From Aureimonas sp. SK2 (GTDB lineage Bacteria > Pseudomonadota > Alphaproteobacteria > Rhizobiales > Rhizobiaceae), in the NCBI RefSeq assembly GCF_029813115.1, contig NZ_JAPZDS010000002.1, forward strand, positions 372,001 through 436,000: 64,000 nt of DNA. The letters run 5' to 3'. The notes beneath the pieces were generated by a model, which was not told where the DNA came from, made no database searches, and saw only the letters and a list, made by a program, of their open reading frames with translations. Below are positions 1 to 8,918 of this stretch, piece by piece. A program made the translations under genes and the position numbers. Each line of letters starts with the position of its first letter. Positions within the stretch are counted from its first letter, which is position 1.

Positions 1-1479
1 CGCGATGCGCTCCAGCGCGGGGATGTCGAGATGCGCCTCCAGCCGCGCCGCGACGGCGTCGAGAGCCGCCTCGATGCTTGCGCGATAGGTCCGGTCCGAG
101 GGGGGGCGTCCGAGCCCTGCCAGATAGGCCTCGCGCCACGGATCGCCCGAGAACAGGCCGTGCAGATAAGTGCCGCGCACGCGACCGTCGGCGCTGACGG
201 CGCCTTCCGGATGACCGGCGACATGAGCGAAGGGGCGCGCACGGTCCCCGCCCTCGGTCCGGCCCATGTGGATCTCGTAGGCGGGAAAGGCGATGCCCGT
301 TTCGGAGCGCGCCTCGACCTCGCGCAACGTCTTGGGGCCCGTCATCCGCGTCTCGACCGCGAGAAGGCCGAGCCCCTCCGCTTTCCGTGTCTCGCCCTCG
401 ATGCCGTCGGGGTCGAGGATGCGCCGGCCCAGCATCTGGTAGCCGCCGCACAGGCCGAGAACGTGGCCGCCGCGCGCGTGGTGGTCGAGGATCGCGCGGT
501 CCCAACCTTGGGCGCGCAGGGCGGCGAGGTCGGCGATCGTCGCCTTGGAGCCCGGCAGGAGCACGAGCTTCGCCTCCCGCGGCCAGGGCTCGCCCGGCCG
601 CACGAGGCGCACGCAGACGCCGGGCGTCTGGAGCAACGGGTCGAGATCGTCGAAATTGGCGATATGCGGCAGGCGCGGCACGGCGATCACGAGATCGCCC
701 GGGCGCGGCTCGGCCGGGGGGCGCCGGTCGAGCGCGACCGAATCCTCGGCCGGCAGCAGCCCGGCCTCGGGAAGCCACGGCACCACGCCGAGGCTCGGCC
801 AGCCGGTGAAGCGCGTCACGGCGGCGAGCCCGTCGTCGAAGAGCGAGGGATCGCCGCGGAACTTGTTGATCAGGAAGCCGCGGACGGGCGCGCGATCGTC
901 GGGGGGCAGGATCGCATGGGTCCCGACCAGCGAGGCGATGACGCCGCCCCGGTCGATGTCGCCGACCAGCACCACGGGCAGGCCGGCGGCGCGGGCAAAG
1001 CCCATGTTGGCGATGTCGCCGGCGCGCAAGTTGATCTCGGCCGGCGAGCCCGCGCCCTCCACCAGAACGAGGTCGGCGCCGTCGCAGACCCGCGCGAAGC
1101 TGTCGAGGACGGCCGGCAGGAAGGTGGACTTCAGCGCCTGGTAGTCGCGCCCGCGCGCCGAGCCCATGACCCGGCCCTGCACCACGACCTGCGAGCCCGT
1201 GTCCGACTGGGGCTTCAGGAGCACTGGGTTCATGTGGACGCTGGGGGGCACCCGGCAGGCCAGCGCCTGGAGCGCCTGCGCCCGCCCGATCTCGCCCCAT
1301 TCGCCGGCCTCCGCGTTCCAGGCGACGGCGGCGTTGTTGCTCATGTTCTGCGGCTTGAAGGGGCGCACTTGGAGGCCCCGGTTGGCGAACAGGCGGCAGA
1401 GGCCGGCCACCAGCACGCTCTTGCCGACGTCCGACCCCGTGCCCTGCAGCATCAGGGCGGGCGGGCGCCGCGCCGTCAC
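1..1479 (-). CDS. cobQ: Cobyric acid synthase CobQ (3' end cut by window)
   Basis: CobQ amidates adenosylcobyrinic acid a,c-diamide at four side chains using glutamine and ATP. The N-terminal dethiobiotin-synthetase-like domain shows a P-loop (GTGSDVGKS, residues 13-21) and the family segment [12 protein letters not shown] glutamine amidotransferase domain follows, with the nucleophile segment LCGGYQMLG near residue 341. The 493 codons present already match the usual family length of about 485-500, so only the last few residues should be missing. The start is GTG at 1479, giving a GTGA overlap with the upstream permease gene, which implies translational coupling. The function is clear; only the C-terminus is unseen. 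Confidence 0.95.
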   Translation of the reverse strand, partial: MTARRPPALMLQGTGSDVGKSVLVAGLCRLFANRGLQVRPFKPQNMSNNAAVAWNAEAGEWGEIGRAQALQALACRVPPSVHMNPVLLKPQSDTGSQVVVQGRVMGSARGRDYQALKSTFLPAVLDSFARVCDGADLVLVEGAGSPAEINLRAGDIANMGFARAAGLPVVLVGDIDRGGVIASLVGTHAILPPDDRAPVRGFLINKFRGDPSLFDDGLAAVTRFTGWPSLGVVPWLPEAGLLPAEDSVALDRRPPAEPRPGDLVIAVPRLPHIANFDDLDPLLQTPGVCVRLVRPGEPWPREAKLVLLPGSKATIADLAALRAQGWDRAILDHHARGGHVLGLCGGYQMLGRRILDPDGIEGETRKAEGLGLLAVETRMTGPKTLREVEARSETGIAFPAYEIHMGRTEGGDRARPFAHVAGHPEGAVSADGRVRGTYLHGLFSGDPWREAYLAGLGRPPSDRTYRASIEAALDAVAARLEAHLDIPALERIA

Positions 1480-2222
1480 GACCAGAGGAACCGCACCGCC
1501 AGCGCGATGCAGACGAGGACGAGGAGCGGGCGGATCAGCCCCGCGCCGAAGCGCATGGCGACGGCAGCGCCGACGCGGGCGCCGAGAAATTGCGCGACGC
1601 CCATGGCAAGGCCGAGCTTCCAGTGGATGGAGCCGACCAAGGCGAAGACGGCGAAGCCCCCGAGATTGGAGGCGAAGTTGAGGAGCTTGGTGTGGGCCGT
1701 CGCCTTGAGGACGCCGTAGCCGGCGAGCGACACGAAGGCCAGCATGAAGAAGGACCCCGTTCCCGGCCCGAACAACCCGTCATAGGCGCCGATCAGCGGC
1801 ACCAGGAACAGCGCGAAGGCGCGCGGCGAGATGCGGCGCTCGCGATCGATGTCGGAAAGGCCCGGCTTGAAGGCGAAGTAGAGCGCGATGGCGATCAGCA
1901 GGAAGGGCAGGAGCCGTTCCAGGAGGTCGAGCGGCAGCGCCGCCGCCAGAAGGGCGCCGAGGCACGCGCCGGCAAAGGACAGGCCCGCCGCCGGCAGGAG
2001 GGGGCCGAGCTTCACGTGCCCCTTTCTGGCATAGGTGATCGTCGCCGAGGCCGAGCCGAAGAGCGACTGGAGCTTGTTGGTGCCGAGCGCCGACAAGGGG
2101 TCGAGCCCGCCCAGCAAGAGCGCCGGCACCGTGATCATGCCCCCGCCCCCCGCGATCGCGTCGATCAGCCCCGCGCCGAAGGCGGCGAGGACGAGAAGCA
2201 GGAAGGTTTCGTCGAGGGGCAT
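1476..2222 (-). CDS. TauE/SafE family sulfite exporter-like membrane permease
   Basis: A 248-residue integral membrane protein with about eight hydrophobic segments and two related halves, as in the TauE/SafE (DUF81) family. The N-terminal half carries the family-like segment [22 protein letters not shown] and the second half a similar [15 protein letters not shown]. Family members move small sulfur anions or organic acids, but many have no known substrate. The ATG at 2222 was chosen because upstream in-frame codons lack hydrophobic character and fall in a repeat-bearing intergenic region. The stop overlaps the cobQ start (GTGA). Its place inside the cobalamin island makes a role in metal or precursor traffic possible, but this is inference. 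Confidence 0.85.
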   Translation of the reverse strand: MPLDETFLLLVLAAFGAGLIDAIAGGGGMITVPALLLGGLDPLSALGTNKLQSLFGSASATITYARKGHVKLGPLLPAAGLSFAGACLGALLAAALPLDLLERLLPFLLIAIALYFAFKPGLSDIDRERRISPRAFALFLVPLIGAYDGLFGPGTGSFFMLAFVSLAGYGVLKATAHTKLLNFASNLGGFAVFALVGSIHWKLGLAMGVAQFLGARVGAAVAMRFGAGLIRPLLVLVCIALAVRFLWS

Positions 2223-2647
2223 GGCGGTCGGGCTTTCGCGGGCGGGCGGACAGGCCATAAGCCCGGCTGCCCGTCCGGCCAAGGGGAAAAGGCGAAGCGT
2301 TTGACCTCGGCGTCCGCCTGCGGCATGAGACACGGGCCTGACGGTGCCCGCTTTCGAGTGCCTGACAAGACCTCCGGGCGGAGGGCTGGCGAGGGACTTG
2401 TCGTCGAGACGAGGAGCCGAGCGGAGACCATGCAGCGCATGGGCGAGCATCGGCAACGACGCATCGGCGGCAAGGAACCGGCAGACCGACCCCGCGAGGT
2501 CTTGTCAGGCACTCATAGGGCTCTGACACCCATGATTTCGCGGAACGGCCGACCCAATCCGGGGGCCGACGCGAAAACCGGCGGATCGATTCGCCGCGCT
2601 CCCCGCGCGGCGCCTCCTCCGGCGCGACACGACGACGGAGGACGATC
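2223..2647. other. 425-bp divergent intergenic region, no riboswitch recognised
   Basis: The gap separates the divergent tauE-cobQ and cbiX-cobM transcription units and so should hold both promoters. I looked on both strands for a cobalamin riboswitch (B12 box and the conserved CCCCGC core) and found no convincing match. The main structure is a 19-bp perfect inverted repeat enclosing about 120 bp, listed separately. A good Shine-Dalgarno sequence (GGAGG) precedes the cbiX start. No gene is supported here. Confidence 0.6.
2356..2514. repeat. Inverted-repeat element, 19-bp perfect arms, 159 bp overall
   Basis: The left arm at 2356-2374 (GAGTGCCTGACAAGACCTC) and the right arm at 2496-2514 are exact reverse complements over 19 bp. 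The 121-bp interior contains a smaller hairpin (CATGC-AGC-GCATG) and direct copies of GCATCGG. I see no transposase and no clear target-site duplication. The layout resembles a non-autonomous miniature inverted-repeat element or an intergenic palindromic repeat. Copy number in the genome is unknown, so its nature as a mobile or repeated element is inference. Confidence 0.5.
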
Positions 2648-3742
2648 ATGAAGGCCTTGATGCTGTGCGGCCATGGCAGCCGCGACCGGGGCGCGGTGGA
2701 CGAGTTCCGGGGCCTTGCCGAGAAGATGGCCCGCCGCCTGCCCGACTGGAGCGTCGACTACGGCTATCTCGAGTTCGCGACACCCATCATCCGCGACGGG
2801 CTCGACCGGCTGAAGGAAAAGGGCGCGCGCGAGATCCTGGCGCTGCCCGGCATGCTGTTCGCCGCCGGCCACGCCAAGAACGACATTCCCTCCGTCCTCA
2901 ACACCTATGCCGCGCAGAACGGCGTGTCGGTCACCTACGGGCGCGAACTCGGCATCGACCCCAAGATGATCCGCGCCGCGGGCGAGCGCATCCGCGAGGT
3001 GCTGCGCCTCGACGGCTGGCGCGACGGCGAGCCGCTGCACGACACGATGCTGGTCGTGGTCGGACGCGGCGCGTCGGATCCCGACGCCAATTCCAACGTC
3101 GCCAAGGTCATGCGGCTCCTGTGGGAAGGGCTCGGCTTCGGCTGGGGCGAGACGGCCTATTCCGGTGTCACCTTCCCGCTGGTGGAGCCGGGCCTCACCC
3201 ACGTCGCCCGCCTCGGCTATCGGCGCGTCGTGGTGTTCCCGTATTTCCTTTTCACCGGCATCCTGGTGGACCGGATCTACGACGCGACCGACCGCGTGGC
3301 GGCCGCGCACCCGGACATCCGATTCCTGAAGGCGAAATATCTCGGCGCCCACGACCTCGTGGTCGAGACCTTCGTGGACCGGCTGGAGGAGATCCTCCAG
3401 GGCACCAATCTCATGAACTGCCAGATGTGCAAGTATCGCGAGCAAGTGCTGGGCTTCGAGGCCGAGGTCGGCCTGCCGCAGGAAAGCCACCACCACCATG
3501 TCGAGGGCATCGGCACCGGCCCGGCGGCGCACGACCATGGGCACGATCACTCCCATGGACATGGCCACCACCACGACCATTCCCACGGTCATCACCACCA
3601 CGACCATGCGCATGGCCACGATCACGACCATCCGCGCGATCATGGGCACCACCATGGCCACGGCCACGCGCATGGCCACACGCACCACCCCTATCCGCAT
3701 GCCGACCATCCGCTCGGGCCGCGCACGTTGAAGCGTCACTGA
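2648..3742 (+). CDS. cbiX: Sirohydrochlorin cobaltochelatase CbiX, long form with Fe-S motif and His-rich tail
   Basis: CbiX inserts Co2+ into sirohydrochlorin early in corrin synthesis. The 364-residue protein has two chelatase half-domains, with putative catalytic histidines in the N-terminal CGHGSR and in AAGHAKNDIP. Residues 256-261 read MNCQMC, the MXCXXC motif that houses a 4Fe-4S centre in the long CbiX of Bacillus megaterium. The last 80 or so residues are dominated by His, Asp and Gly, as in that protein, and probably store or deliver metal. It is the first gene of the cbiX-cobH-cobL-cobI-cobJ-cobM operon; a GGAGG Shine-Dalgarno sequence supports the ATG at 2648. Its presence argues for early cobalt insertion. 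Confidence 0.92.
   Translation: MKALMLCGHGSRDRGAVDEFRGLAEKMARRLPDWSVDYGYLEFATPIIRDGLDRLKEKGAREILALPGMLFAAGHAKNDIPSVLNTYAAQNGVSVTYGRELGIDPKMIRAAGERIREVLRLDGWRDGEPLHDTMLVVVGRGASDPDANSNVAKVMRLLWEGLGFGWGETAYSGVTFPLVEPGLTHVARLGYRRVVVFPYFLFTGILVDRIYDATDRVAAAHPDIRFLKAKYLGAHDLVVETFVDRLEEILQGTNLMNCQMCKYREQVLGFEAEVGLPQESHHHHVEGIGTGPAAHDHGHDHSHGHGHHHDHSHGHHHHDHAHGHDHDHPRDHGHHHGHGHAHGHTHHPYPHADHPLGPRTLKRH
3487..3715 (+). repeat. Low-complexity CAC/CAT/GAC tract coding the CbiX His-rich tail
   Basis: A run of CAC, CAT, GAC, GAT and GGC codons in irregular repetition encodes the His/Asp/Gly tail of CbiX. Such tracts are prone to length change by slippage or recombination, so the tail length may vary between strains. 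It is part of the reading frame, not a separate element. Confidence 0.75.
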
Positions 3743-3750
3743 AGCGGCCG

Positions 3751-4401
3751 ATGCCCGTCCCGGCCTATCTCAGCGACCCCGCCGCGATCTATGCGGCGAG
3801 CTTCCGCACCATCCGCGAGGAGGGCGCGGCGGTGCTCGGGCGCTTGGCCCCCGACGCGCACGATCTCGCCATCCGCATCGCCCATGCCTGCGGCATGGTG
3901 GACGCGATGGACGACCTCGTGGTCTCGTCCGATGCCGTGGCGGCGGGGCGCGCGGCTCTCGCGTCCGGCGCGCCGATCCTGGTGGATGCCGAGATGGTGG
4001 CGCACGGTGTGATCCGCGCTCAGCTGCCGGCGGGCAACCGCGTGGTTTGCCGGCTCAACGATCCATCCGTCCCCGAGCGGGCGCGGCAACTCGCCACCAC
4101 GCGCTCGGCGGCGCAGGTCGACCTCTGGGACGCCGATCTCGCCGGTGCCGTCGTTGCCATCGGCAACGCGCCGACCGCGCTGTTCCGCCTTCTGGAGCGG
4201 CTGGACGCCGCCGCGCCGCGCCCGGCCGTGATCCTCGGCTTTCCCGTCGGCTTCGTCGGCGCCGCCGAATCCAAGGCGGAGCTTGCCGCCGACCCGCGCG
4301 GGCTTCCCTTCGCGACGCTGCGCGGCCGGCGGGGCGGCAGCGCCGTCGCCGCGGCGGCGGTCAACGCGCTCGCCGCCGGCCTCGAAGGCGCGCCGGCATG
4401 A
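3751..4401 (+). CDS. cobH: Precorrin-8X methylmutase CobH
   Basis: CobH moves the C11 methyl group to C12, turning precorrin-8X into hydrogenobyrinic acid (or the cobalt form into cobyrinic acid). The 216-residue length fits the family. The catalytic histidine lies in IAHACGM near residue 45, and the conserved segments DAEMVAHGV and GFPVGFVGAAESK are present. The start ATG at 3751 follows cbiX by 8 bp; the stop overlaps the cobL start in ATGA. The hydrophobic repeats after that belong to the Rossmann-like core. Confidence 0.95.
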   Translation: MPVPAYLSDPAAIYAASFRTIREEGAAVLGRLAPDAHDLAIRIAHACGMVDAMDDLVVSSDAVAAGRAALASGAPILVDAEMVAHGVIRAQLPAGNRVVCRLNDPSVPERARQLATTRSAAQVDLWDADLAGAVVAIGNAPTALFRLLERLDAAAPRPAVILGFPVGFVGAAESKAELAADPRGLPFATLRGRRGGSAVAAAAVNALAAGLEGAPA

Positions 4402-5612
4402 CGCCCTGGCTGCACCTTGTAGGCATCGGCGACGGCGGCCTTGCGACCCTGCCGCCGGATGCCGCGCGCAGTCTGGCCGAGGCCGAGATCGTCTTCGGCG
4501 GCGCCCGTCACCTCGCGATGCTGCCGGGCGACCATCCGGCCGAGCGGCGCCCCTGGCGCTCGCCCTTCGCCGATTCGGCCGCCGACATTCTGGCCGCGCG
4601 CGGGCGTCGCGCCGTGGTCCTTGCGACGGGCGACCCCTCCTGGTTCGGGCCGGCACGCTGGCTGCGCGAGGTGCTGGCGCCGGGCGAGTTCACGGTCCTG
4701 CCCGCCCCCTCCGCCTTCTCGCTCGCGGCCGCCCGGCTCGGCTGGGCGCTGGAGGACGTCCGTTGCCTGTCCGTCCACGGCCGGCCGCTCGAGGCGATCG
4801 CGCCGGACCTTCGCGACGGCGCCCGGCTCCTCGTCCTGTCGGAGGACGGCACGACGCCCGCCCGCCTTGCGGCCTGGGCGAGCGAGCGCGGCTTCGGGCC
4901 GAGCCGGCTGCATGTCCTGGAGCACATGGGCGGCGAGGGGGAGCGGCTGCGCGCATGCCGGGCCGACGCCTTCGACCTCGGGGAGGTCGCCGCCCTCAAC
5001 ACGATCGCCCTCGAATGCGCGGCGGGGGAGGGCACCCGCGCCCATTCGACCGCACCGGGCCTGCCCGACGACGCCTTCCGCCACGACGGCAAGATGACCA
5101 AGCGCACGCTGCGGGCTCTGGCCCTCGCGGCGCTCGAGCCGATGCCCGGCCAGCTTCTCTGGGACGTCGGCGCCGGCTGCGGCTCGATCTCGGTGGAGTG
5201 GCTGCGCGCGGCGCCGGGCGGCCGGGCGCTCGCCATCGAGCCGCACGAGGCCCGCCGGGCGATGATCGCGGAGAACGCCCGCAACCTCGCGCCGCACGGT
5301 CTTGAGATCGTGCCGGCCCGCGCGCCGGACGCCTTTGCCGGCTTGCCCGCGCCGGACGCCGTGTTTCTCGGCGGCGGGCTGACGGACGGCCTCTTCCCCG
5401 GAGCCTTCGGGGCGCTCAAGCCCGGCGGCCGGCTCGTCGCCCATGCGGTGACGCTGGAATCGGAGGCGATCCTCCTGGCGCTGCACGAGGTCCACGGCGG
5501 CGAGCTGCTGCGCGCTGGGGTGTCGACGGCCGAGCCCGTCGGCCCCTATCGCGGCTGGCGCGCATCCATGCCCGTGACCCACTGGCACATCACCAAGCAG
5601 GCGCTCCCATGA
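4398..5612 (+). CDS. cobL: Precorrin-6Y C5,15-methyltransferase (decarboxylating) CobL
   Basis: A bifunctional enzyme that methylates C5 and C15 and decarboxylates the C12 acetate side chain of precorrin-6Y. The 404 residues comprise an N-terminal CbiE-like tetrapyrrole methylase domain (starts WLHLVGIGDGG; includes ATGDPSWFG) and a C-terminal CbiT-like SAM domain (HDGKMTKRTLRALAL, then DVGAGCGSISVEW). The length is that of fused CobL. The gene overlaps cobH and cobI by 4 bp each (ATGA), a sign of translational coupling within the operon. Confidence 0.95.
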   Translation: MTPWLHLVGIGDGGLATLPPDAARSLAEAEIVFGGARHLAMLPGDHPAERRPWRSPFADSAADILAARGRRAVVLATGDPSWFGPARWLREVLAPGEFTVLPAPSAFSLAAARLGWALEDVRCLSVHGRPLEAIAPDLRDGARLLVLSEDGTTPARLAAWASERGFGPSRLHVLEHMGGEGERLRACRADAFDLGEVAALNTIALECAAGEGTRAHSTAPGLPDDAFRHDGKMTKRTLRALALAALEPMPGQLLWDVGAGCGSISVEWLRAAPGGRALAIEPHEARRAMIAENARNLAPHGLEIVPARAPDAFAGLPAPDAVFLGGGLTDGLFPGAFGALKPGGRLVAHAVTLESEAILLALHEVHGGELLRAGVSTAEPVGPYRGWRASMPVTHWHITKQALP

Positions 5613-6340
5613 CCGGGCGCCTCCTCGGGATCGGCCTCGGGCCGGGCGACCCCGAGCTCCTGACGCTGAAGGCGGTGCGCCTCCTGCGGGAAGCGCCCGT
5701 GATCGCCTATCCCCTGTCGGAAGGCGGGACGAGCCTTGCCCGCTCGATCGCCGCCCCGCACCTCCCAGGAGGCCAGTCCGAGATCGCGATCGAGCTCTGC
5801 ATGTCGGTGACCCGGGCGCCGGGGCAGGGCGCCTACGACCTCGCCGCGCCGAAGATCGCCGCCGAGCTGGACGCCGGCCGCGACGTCGCCGTGCTCTGCG
5901 AGGGTGATCCGTTCTTCTACGGCTCCTTCCTCCAGCTCTTCGCGCGGCTCGGAAGCCGCTACCCCGCCGAGATCGTGCCGGGCATCTCCTCCGTCATGGC
6001 GGCGGCCGCGCGCACGCGGCGGCCTTTGAGCGCACGGGACGACCGCTTCGCCGTCCTGCCCGCGACCCTGCCCGACGCCGCCTTGCGGGCCGGGATAGAG
6101 GCGGCCGAAAGCGTCGCGATCCTCAAGCTCGGCCGGCACTTTGCGCGCGCCAAGGCGCTGATCGGGACGCTTGGCCTGACCAAGGACGCGACCTATGCCG
6201 AGCGTGTCGGCCAGCCCGGAGAGCGCGTCCTGCCGCTCGCCGAGACGGGTGACCGCGCCCCCTATTTCGCGCTGATCCTCCTCTACAAGGGCGCCGAACC
6301 CGCGATCCTCTCGGCGCTCGCCCCGGAAGCCTCCCGATGA
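5609..6340 (+). CDS. cobI: Precorrin-2 C20-methyltransferase CobI
   Basis: CobI adds a methyl group from S-adenosylmethionine to C20 of precorrin-2 (or cobalt-factor II). The 243-residue protein has the tetrapyrrole methylase fold with the SAM loop GIGLGPGDPELLTLKA at the N-terminus, CEGDPFFYGSF in the middle and EIVPGISSVMAAAA after it. It starts in an ATGA overlap with cobL and ends in another with the cbiG/cobJ fusion gene. The DPFFYGS form of the motif is typical of C20-methyltransferases. Confidence 0.95.
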   Translation: MTGRLLGIGLGPGDPELLTLKAVRLLREAPVIAYPLSEGGTSLARSIAAPHLPGGQSEIAIELCMSVTRAPGQGAYDLAAPKIAAELDAGRDVAVLCEGDPFFYGSFLQLFARLGSRYPAEIVPGISSVMAAAARTRRPLSARDDRFAVLPATLPDAALRAGIEAAESVAILKLGRHFARAKALIGTLGLTKDATYAERVGQPGERVLPLAETGDRAPYFALILLYKGAEPAILSALAPEASR

Positions 6341-8142
6341 CCGTGCCCGCGATCCTCTGCCTCGGTCCCGCCGCCCTGCCGCTCGCCCGGCGCCTCGCCG
6401 ACGCGCTGCGCGGCGAGGTGCATGGGGGCGAGCGCGTCGCCGGCGCCGACCTCGCCTTTTCCGGCGCGGCCGAGCATATCCGGGGCCTCTTCACGTCCGG
6501 CCGCCCCATCGTCGCGCTGATGGCCTCCGGCGCGCTGATCCGCATCCTCGCCCCGATGCTCGCCGACAAGGGCGCCGAGCCGCCGGTTCTCTGCGTCGCC
6601 GAGGACGGCTCGGCCGTGGTGCCGCTTCTGGGCGGCCATCACGGAGCGAACGATCTGGCCCGCCGGATCGCCGCGATCCTCGATGTCGCTCCCGCCATCA
6701 CCACGGCGGGCGACCTGCGTTTCGGCGTCGCGCTCGACGCGCCGCCCGACGGCTTCGTGCTCGAAAACCCGGCCGACGCCAAATCCGTCATGGCCGAACT
6801 CCTTGCCGGCGAGCACGCCTGGATCGAGGGCGCGGCGCCGTGGCTGGAGGCGTCGTCCATCCCCGTGTCCGACGACGGCCGCGTCACCTTGAGCGTCTCG
6901 GAGGAGGCCCGTGCGTCGGCGCCGCTCGAACTCCTGTACCGCCCCAGCACCCTGGTGCTCGGCATCGGCGCCGAGCGGGGCGCGCCGCCGGAAGAGGCCG
7001 TGGCGCTGGCCGAACGGGTGATCGGCGAATCCGGCCTTAGCCCCCTTTCGCTCGCCGCCGTAGCCTCGCTCGACCTCAAGGCGGACGAGCCGGCGATCCA
7101 CGCGGTCGCCGCCCGTTTCAATGTGCCCGCCCGCTTCTTCGACGCGGCGCGGCTGGAAGCAGAAGTGCCGCGCCTCGCCAACCCTTCCGAACTCGTGTTC
7201 CGCGAGACCGGCTGCCACGGCGTGGCGGAAGGGGCGGCGCTTGCCGGCGTCGGGAATGCCGGCGAACTGGTGGTCCCCAAGCGGAAGTCCGCCCGCGCGA
7301 CCGCCGCGCTCGCCCGCGCGCCCCGGCCCCTCGATGCGACGGCCATTGGCCGCTCGCGGGGCCGGCTCTTCGTGGTCGGCATCGGGCCGGGGGGCGCGCA
7401 CTGGCGCTCGCCGGAAGTCTCCGCCATGGTGGCCGAAGCCGGCGATCTCGTCGGCTATTCGCTCTATCTCGACCTCCTGGGGCCGCTCGCCGTGGGCAAG
7501 CGCCGCCACGACTTCGATCTCGGCGCGGAAGAGGCGCGGGTGCGCTTCGCCTTGGAACTCGCGGCGGAGGGGCGCGACGTTGCGCTCGTCTGCTCAGGCG
7601 ATGCCGGCATCTACGCCATGGCGACGCTGGTCTTCGAACTGATCGACCGGGGCGACGTGGCGGACGCCGCGCGTCGCGTCGCGATCGCCGTCTCGCCCGG
7701 CATTTCCGCCCTCCAGGCGGCGGCGGCGCGCGCCGGGGCGCCGCTCGGCCACGACTTCTGCACCATCTCGCTCTCCGACCTCCTGACGCCCTGGGAGGAC
7801 ATCCAGCGGCGGGTGAAGGCGGCCGCCGAGGGCGACTTCGTGATCGCCTTCTACAACCCGGTCTCCAAGCGCCGCCGTACGCAACTCGCTCATGCCCGCG
7901 ACGTTCTCCTCGCCCATCGCCCGCCCGAGACGCCGGTGGTGCTCGCCACCAATCTCGGCCGCGAGGGCGAAAGCGTACGGATCGTCGAACTGCGTCACCT
8001 CGACGTCGACGAGGTCGACATGCTGACCGTGGTCGTCGTCGGCTCCACCAACACGCGGGCCTTCGTGAGCGGGGAAGGCCGCGCTTACGCCTATACGCCG
8101 CGCGGCTATGCGGCCAAGGCCGGATCGGGGATCGGATCGTGA
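6337..8142 (+). CDS. cobJ: CbiG-CobJ fusion: cobalt-precorrin-5A hydrolase plus precorrin-3B C17-methyltransferase
   Basis: The 601-residue protein joins two pathway enzymes. Residues 1 to about 335 are CbiG-like: an N-terminal domain with IVALMASGALIRILAPML and DGSAVVPLLGGHHGAN, and a C-terminal CobE-like part (LVLGIGAERGAPPEE, VFRETGCHGVAEGAAL). Residues from about 350 onward are CobJ/CbiH (LFVVGIGPGG, CSGDAGIYAMA, FCTISLSDLLTPW, FVIAFYNPVSKRR), which contracts the ring and methylates C17. CbiG opens the delta-lactone of cobalt-precorrin-5A in the cobalt-early route. It has ATGA and GTGA overlaps with its neighbours. Confidence 0.92.
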   Translation: MTVPAILCLGPAALPLARRLADALRGEVHGGERVAGADLAFSGAAEHIRGLFTSGRPIVALMASGALIRILAPMLADKGAEPPVLCVAEDGSAVVPLLGGHHGANDLARRIAAILDVAPAITTAGDLRFGVALDAPPDGFVLENPADAKSVMAELLAGEHAWIEGAAPWLEASSIPVSDDGRVTLSVSEEARASAPLELLYRPSTLVLGIGAERGAPPEEAVALAERVIGESGLSPLSLAAVASLDLKADEPAIHAVAARFNVPARFFDAARLEAEVPRLANPSELVFRETGCHGVAEGAALAGVGNAGELVVPKRKSARATAALARAPRPLDATAIGRSRGRLFVVGIGPGGAHWRSPEVSAMVAEAGDLVGYSLYLDLLGPLAVGKRRHDFDLGAEEARVRFALELAAEGRDVALVCSGDAGIYAMATLVFELIDRGDVADAARRVAIAVSPGISALQAAAARAGAPLGHDFCTISLSDLLTPWEDIQRRVKAAAEGDFVIAFYNPVSKRRRTQLAHARDVLLAHRPPETPVVLATNLGREGESVRIVELRHLDVDEVDMLTVVVVGSTNTRAFVSGEGRAYAYTPRGYAAKAGSGIGS

Positions 8143-8918
8143 CCGTCCATTTCATCGGCGCCGGCCCCGGCGCGCCCGACCTCATCACCGTGCGCGGACT
8201 TCGCCTGATCGAGCGCTGCCCGGTCTGCCTCTATGCCGGCTCGCTGGTGCCGGAGGAGATCGTCAGGGCCGCGCCCAAGGGCGCCCGCGTCCTCGACACC
8301 GCCCCGATGCATCTCGACGAGATCGTGGCCGAGATGGAGGCCGCCCACCTAGCGGGTTTCGACGTCGCGCGCGTCCATTCGGGCGACCCGTCGATCTACG
8401 GCGCGACCGCCGAGCAGATGCGCCGGCTCGACGCGCTCGGCATTCCCTACGACGTGACGCCGGGCGTGCCGGCCTTCGCCGCCGCGGCGGCAGCGCTCAA
8501 ACAGGAACTGACGATCCCCGAGGTCTGCCAGAGCGTGATCGTCACGCGCACGGCGATGAAGTCCTCCGCCATGCCCGAAGGCGAGGATCTAGCGACGCTC
8601 GGGCGGAGCGGCGCGACGCTCGCGATCCATCTGTCGATCCGCAACCTCGCCCATATCGAGCGCGAACTGTCGCCGCTGCCGGCCTACGGTCCGGACTGCC
8701 CCGTGGTCGTCGCCTATCGCGTCGGCTGGCCGGACGAGGCCTTCATCCATGCGACGCTCGCGACGGTGGCGAAGCGCGTGCGCGAGGCCAAGCTCACCCG
8801 CACAGCGCTGGTTCTCGTCGGCCGCGCGCTGCGGGCGGAGGGCTTCGTCGATTCCAAGCTCTACGACGCCGCCCATCCGCATATCCTGCGGCCGAAGCGC
8901 GCGAAGTCAGCCGGCTAA
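8139..8918 (+). CDS. cobM: Precorrin-4 C11-methyltransferase CobM
   Basis: CobM (CbiF in the cobalt-early route) methylates C11 of precorrin-4. The 259 residues show FIGAGPGAPDLITVRG at the N-terminus, VHSGDPSIYGA in the SAM site, and YDVTPGVPAFAAAAAAL, all diagnostic of the family. The start is GTG at 8139 in a GTGA overlap with the preceding fusion gene. It is the last gene of the plus-strand operon; its end overlaps the convergent cobK end by 12 bp, so there is no room for a separate terminator. Confidence 0.95.
   Translation: MTVHFIGAGPGAPDLITVRGLRLIERCPVCLYAGSLVPEEIVRAAPKGARVLDTAPMHLDEIVAEMEAAHLAGFDVARVHSGDPSIYGATAEQMRRLDALGIPYDVTPGVPAFAAAAAALKQELTIPEVCQSVIVTRTAMKSSAMPEGEDLATLGRSGATLAIHLSIRNLAHIERELSPLPAYGPDCPVVVAYRVGWPDEAFIHATLATVAKRVREAKLTRTALVLVGRALRAEGFVDSKLYDAAHPHILRPKRAKSAG

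Noticed and set aside
31-1719. 562-codon open frame on the plus strand
   Set aside because: It is antisense to cobQ and part of tauE, which have clear family motifs; long open shadows are common in such GC-rich DNA.
2223-2647. Possible cobalamin riboswitch upstream of cbiX or tauE
   Set aside because: Neither strand shows a B12 box or the conserved CCCCGC-type core in the right order; partial resemblances (GAGCCGAG...GAGACC and ACCCCGCGAGG) are too far from consensus.
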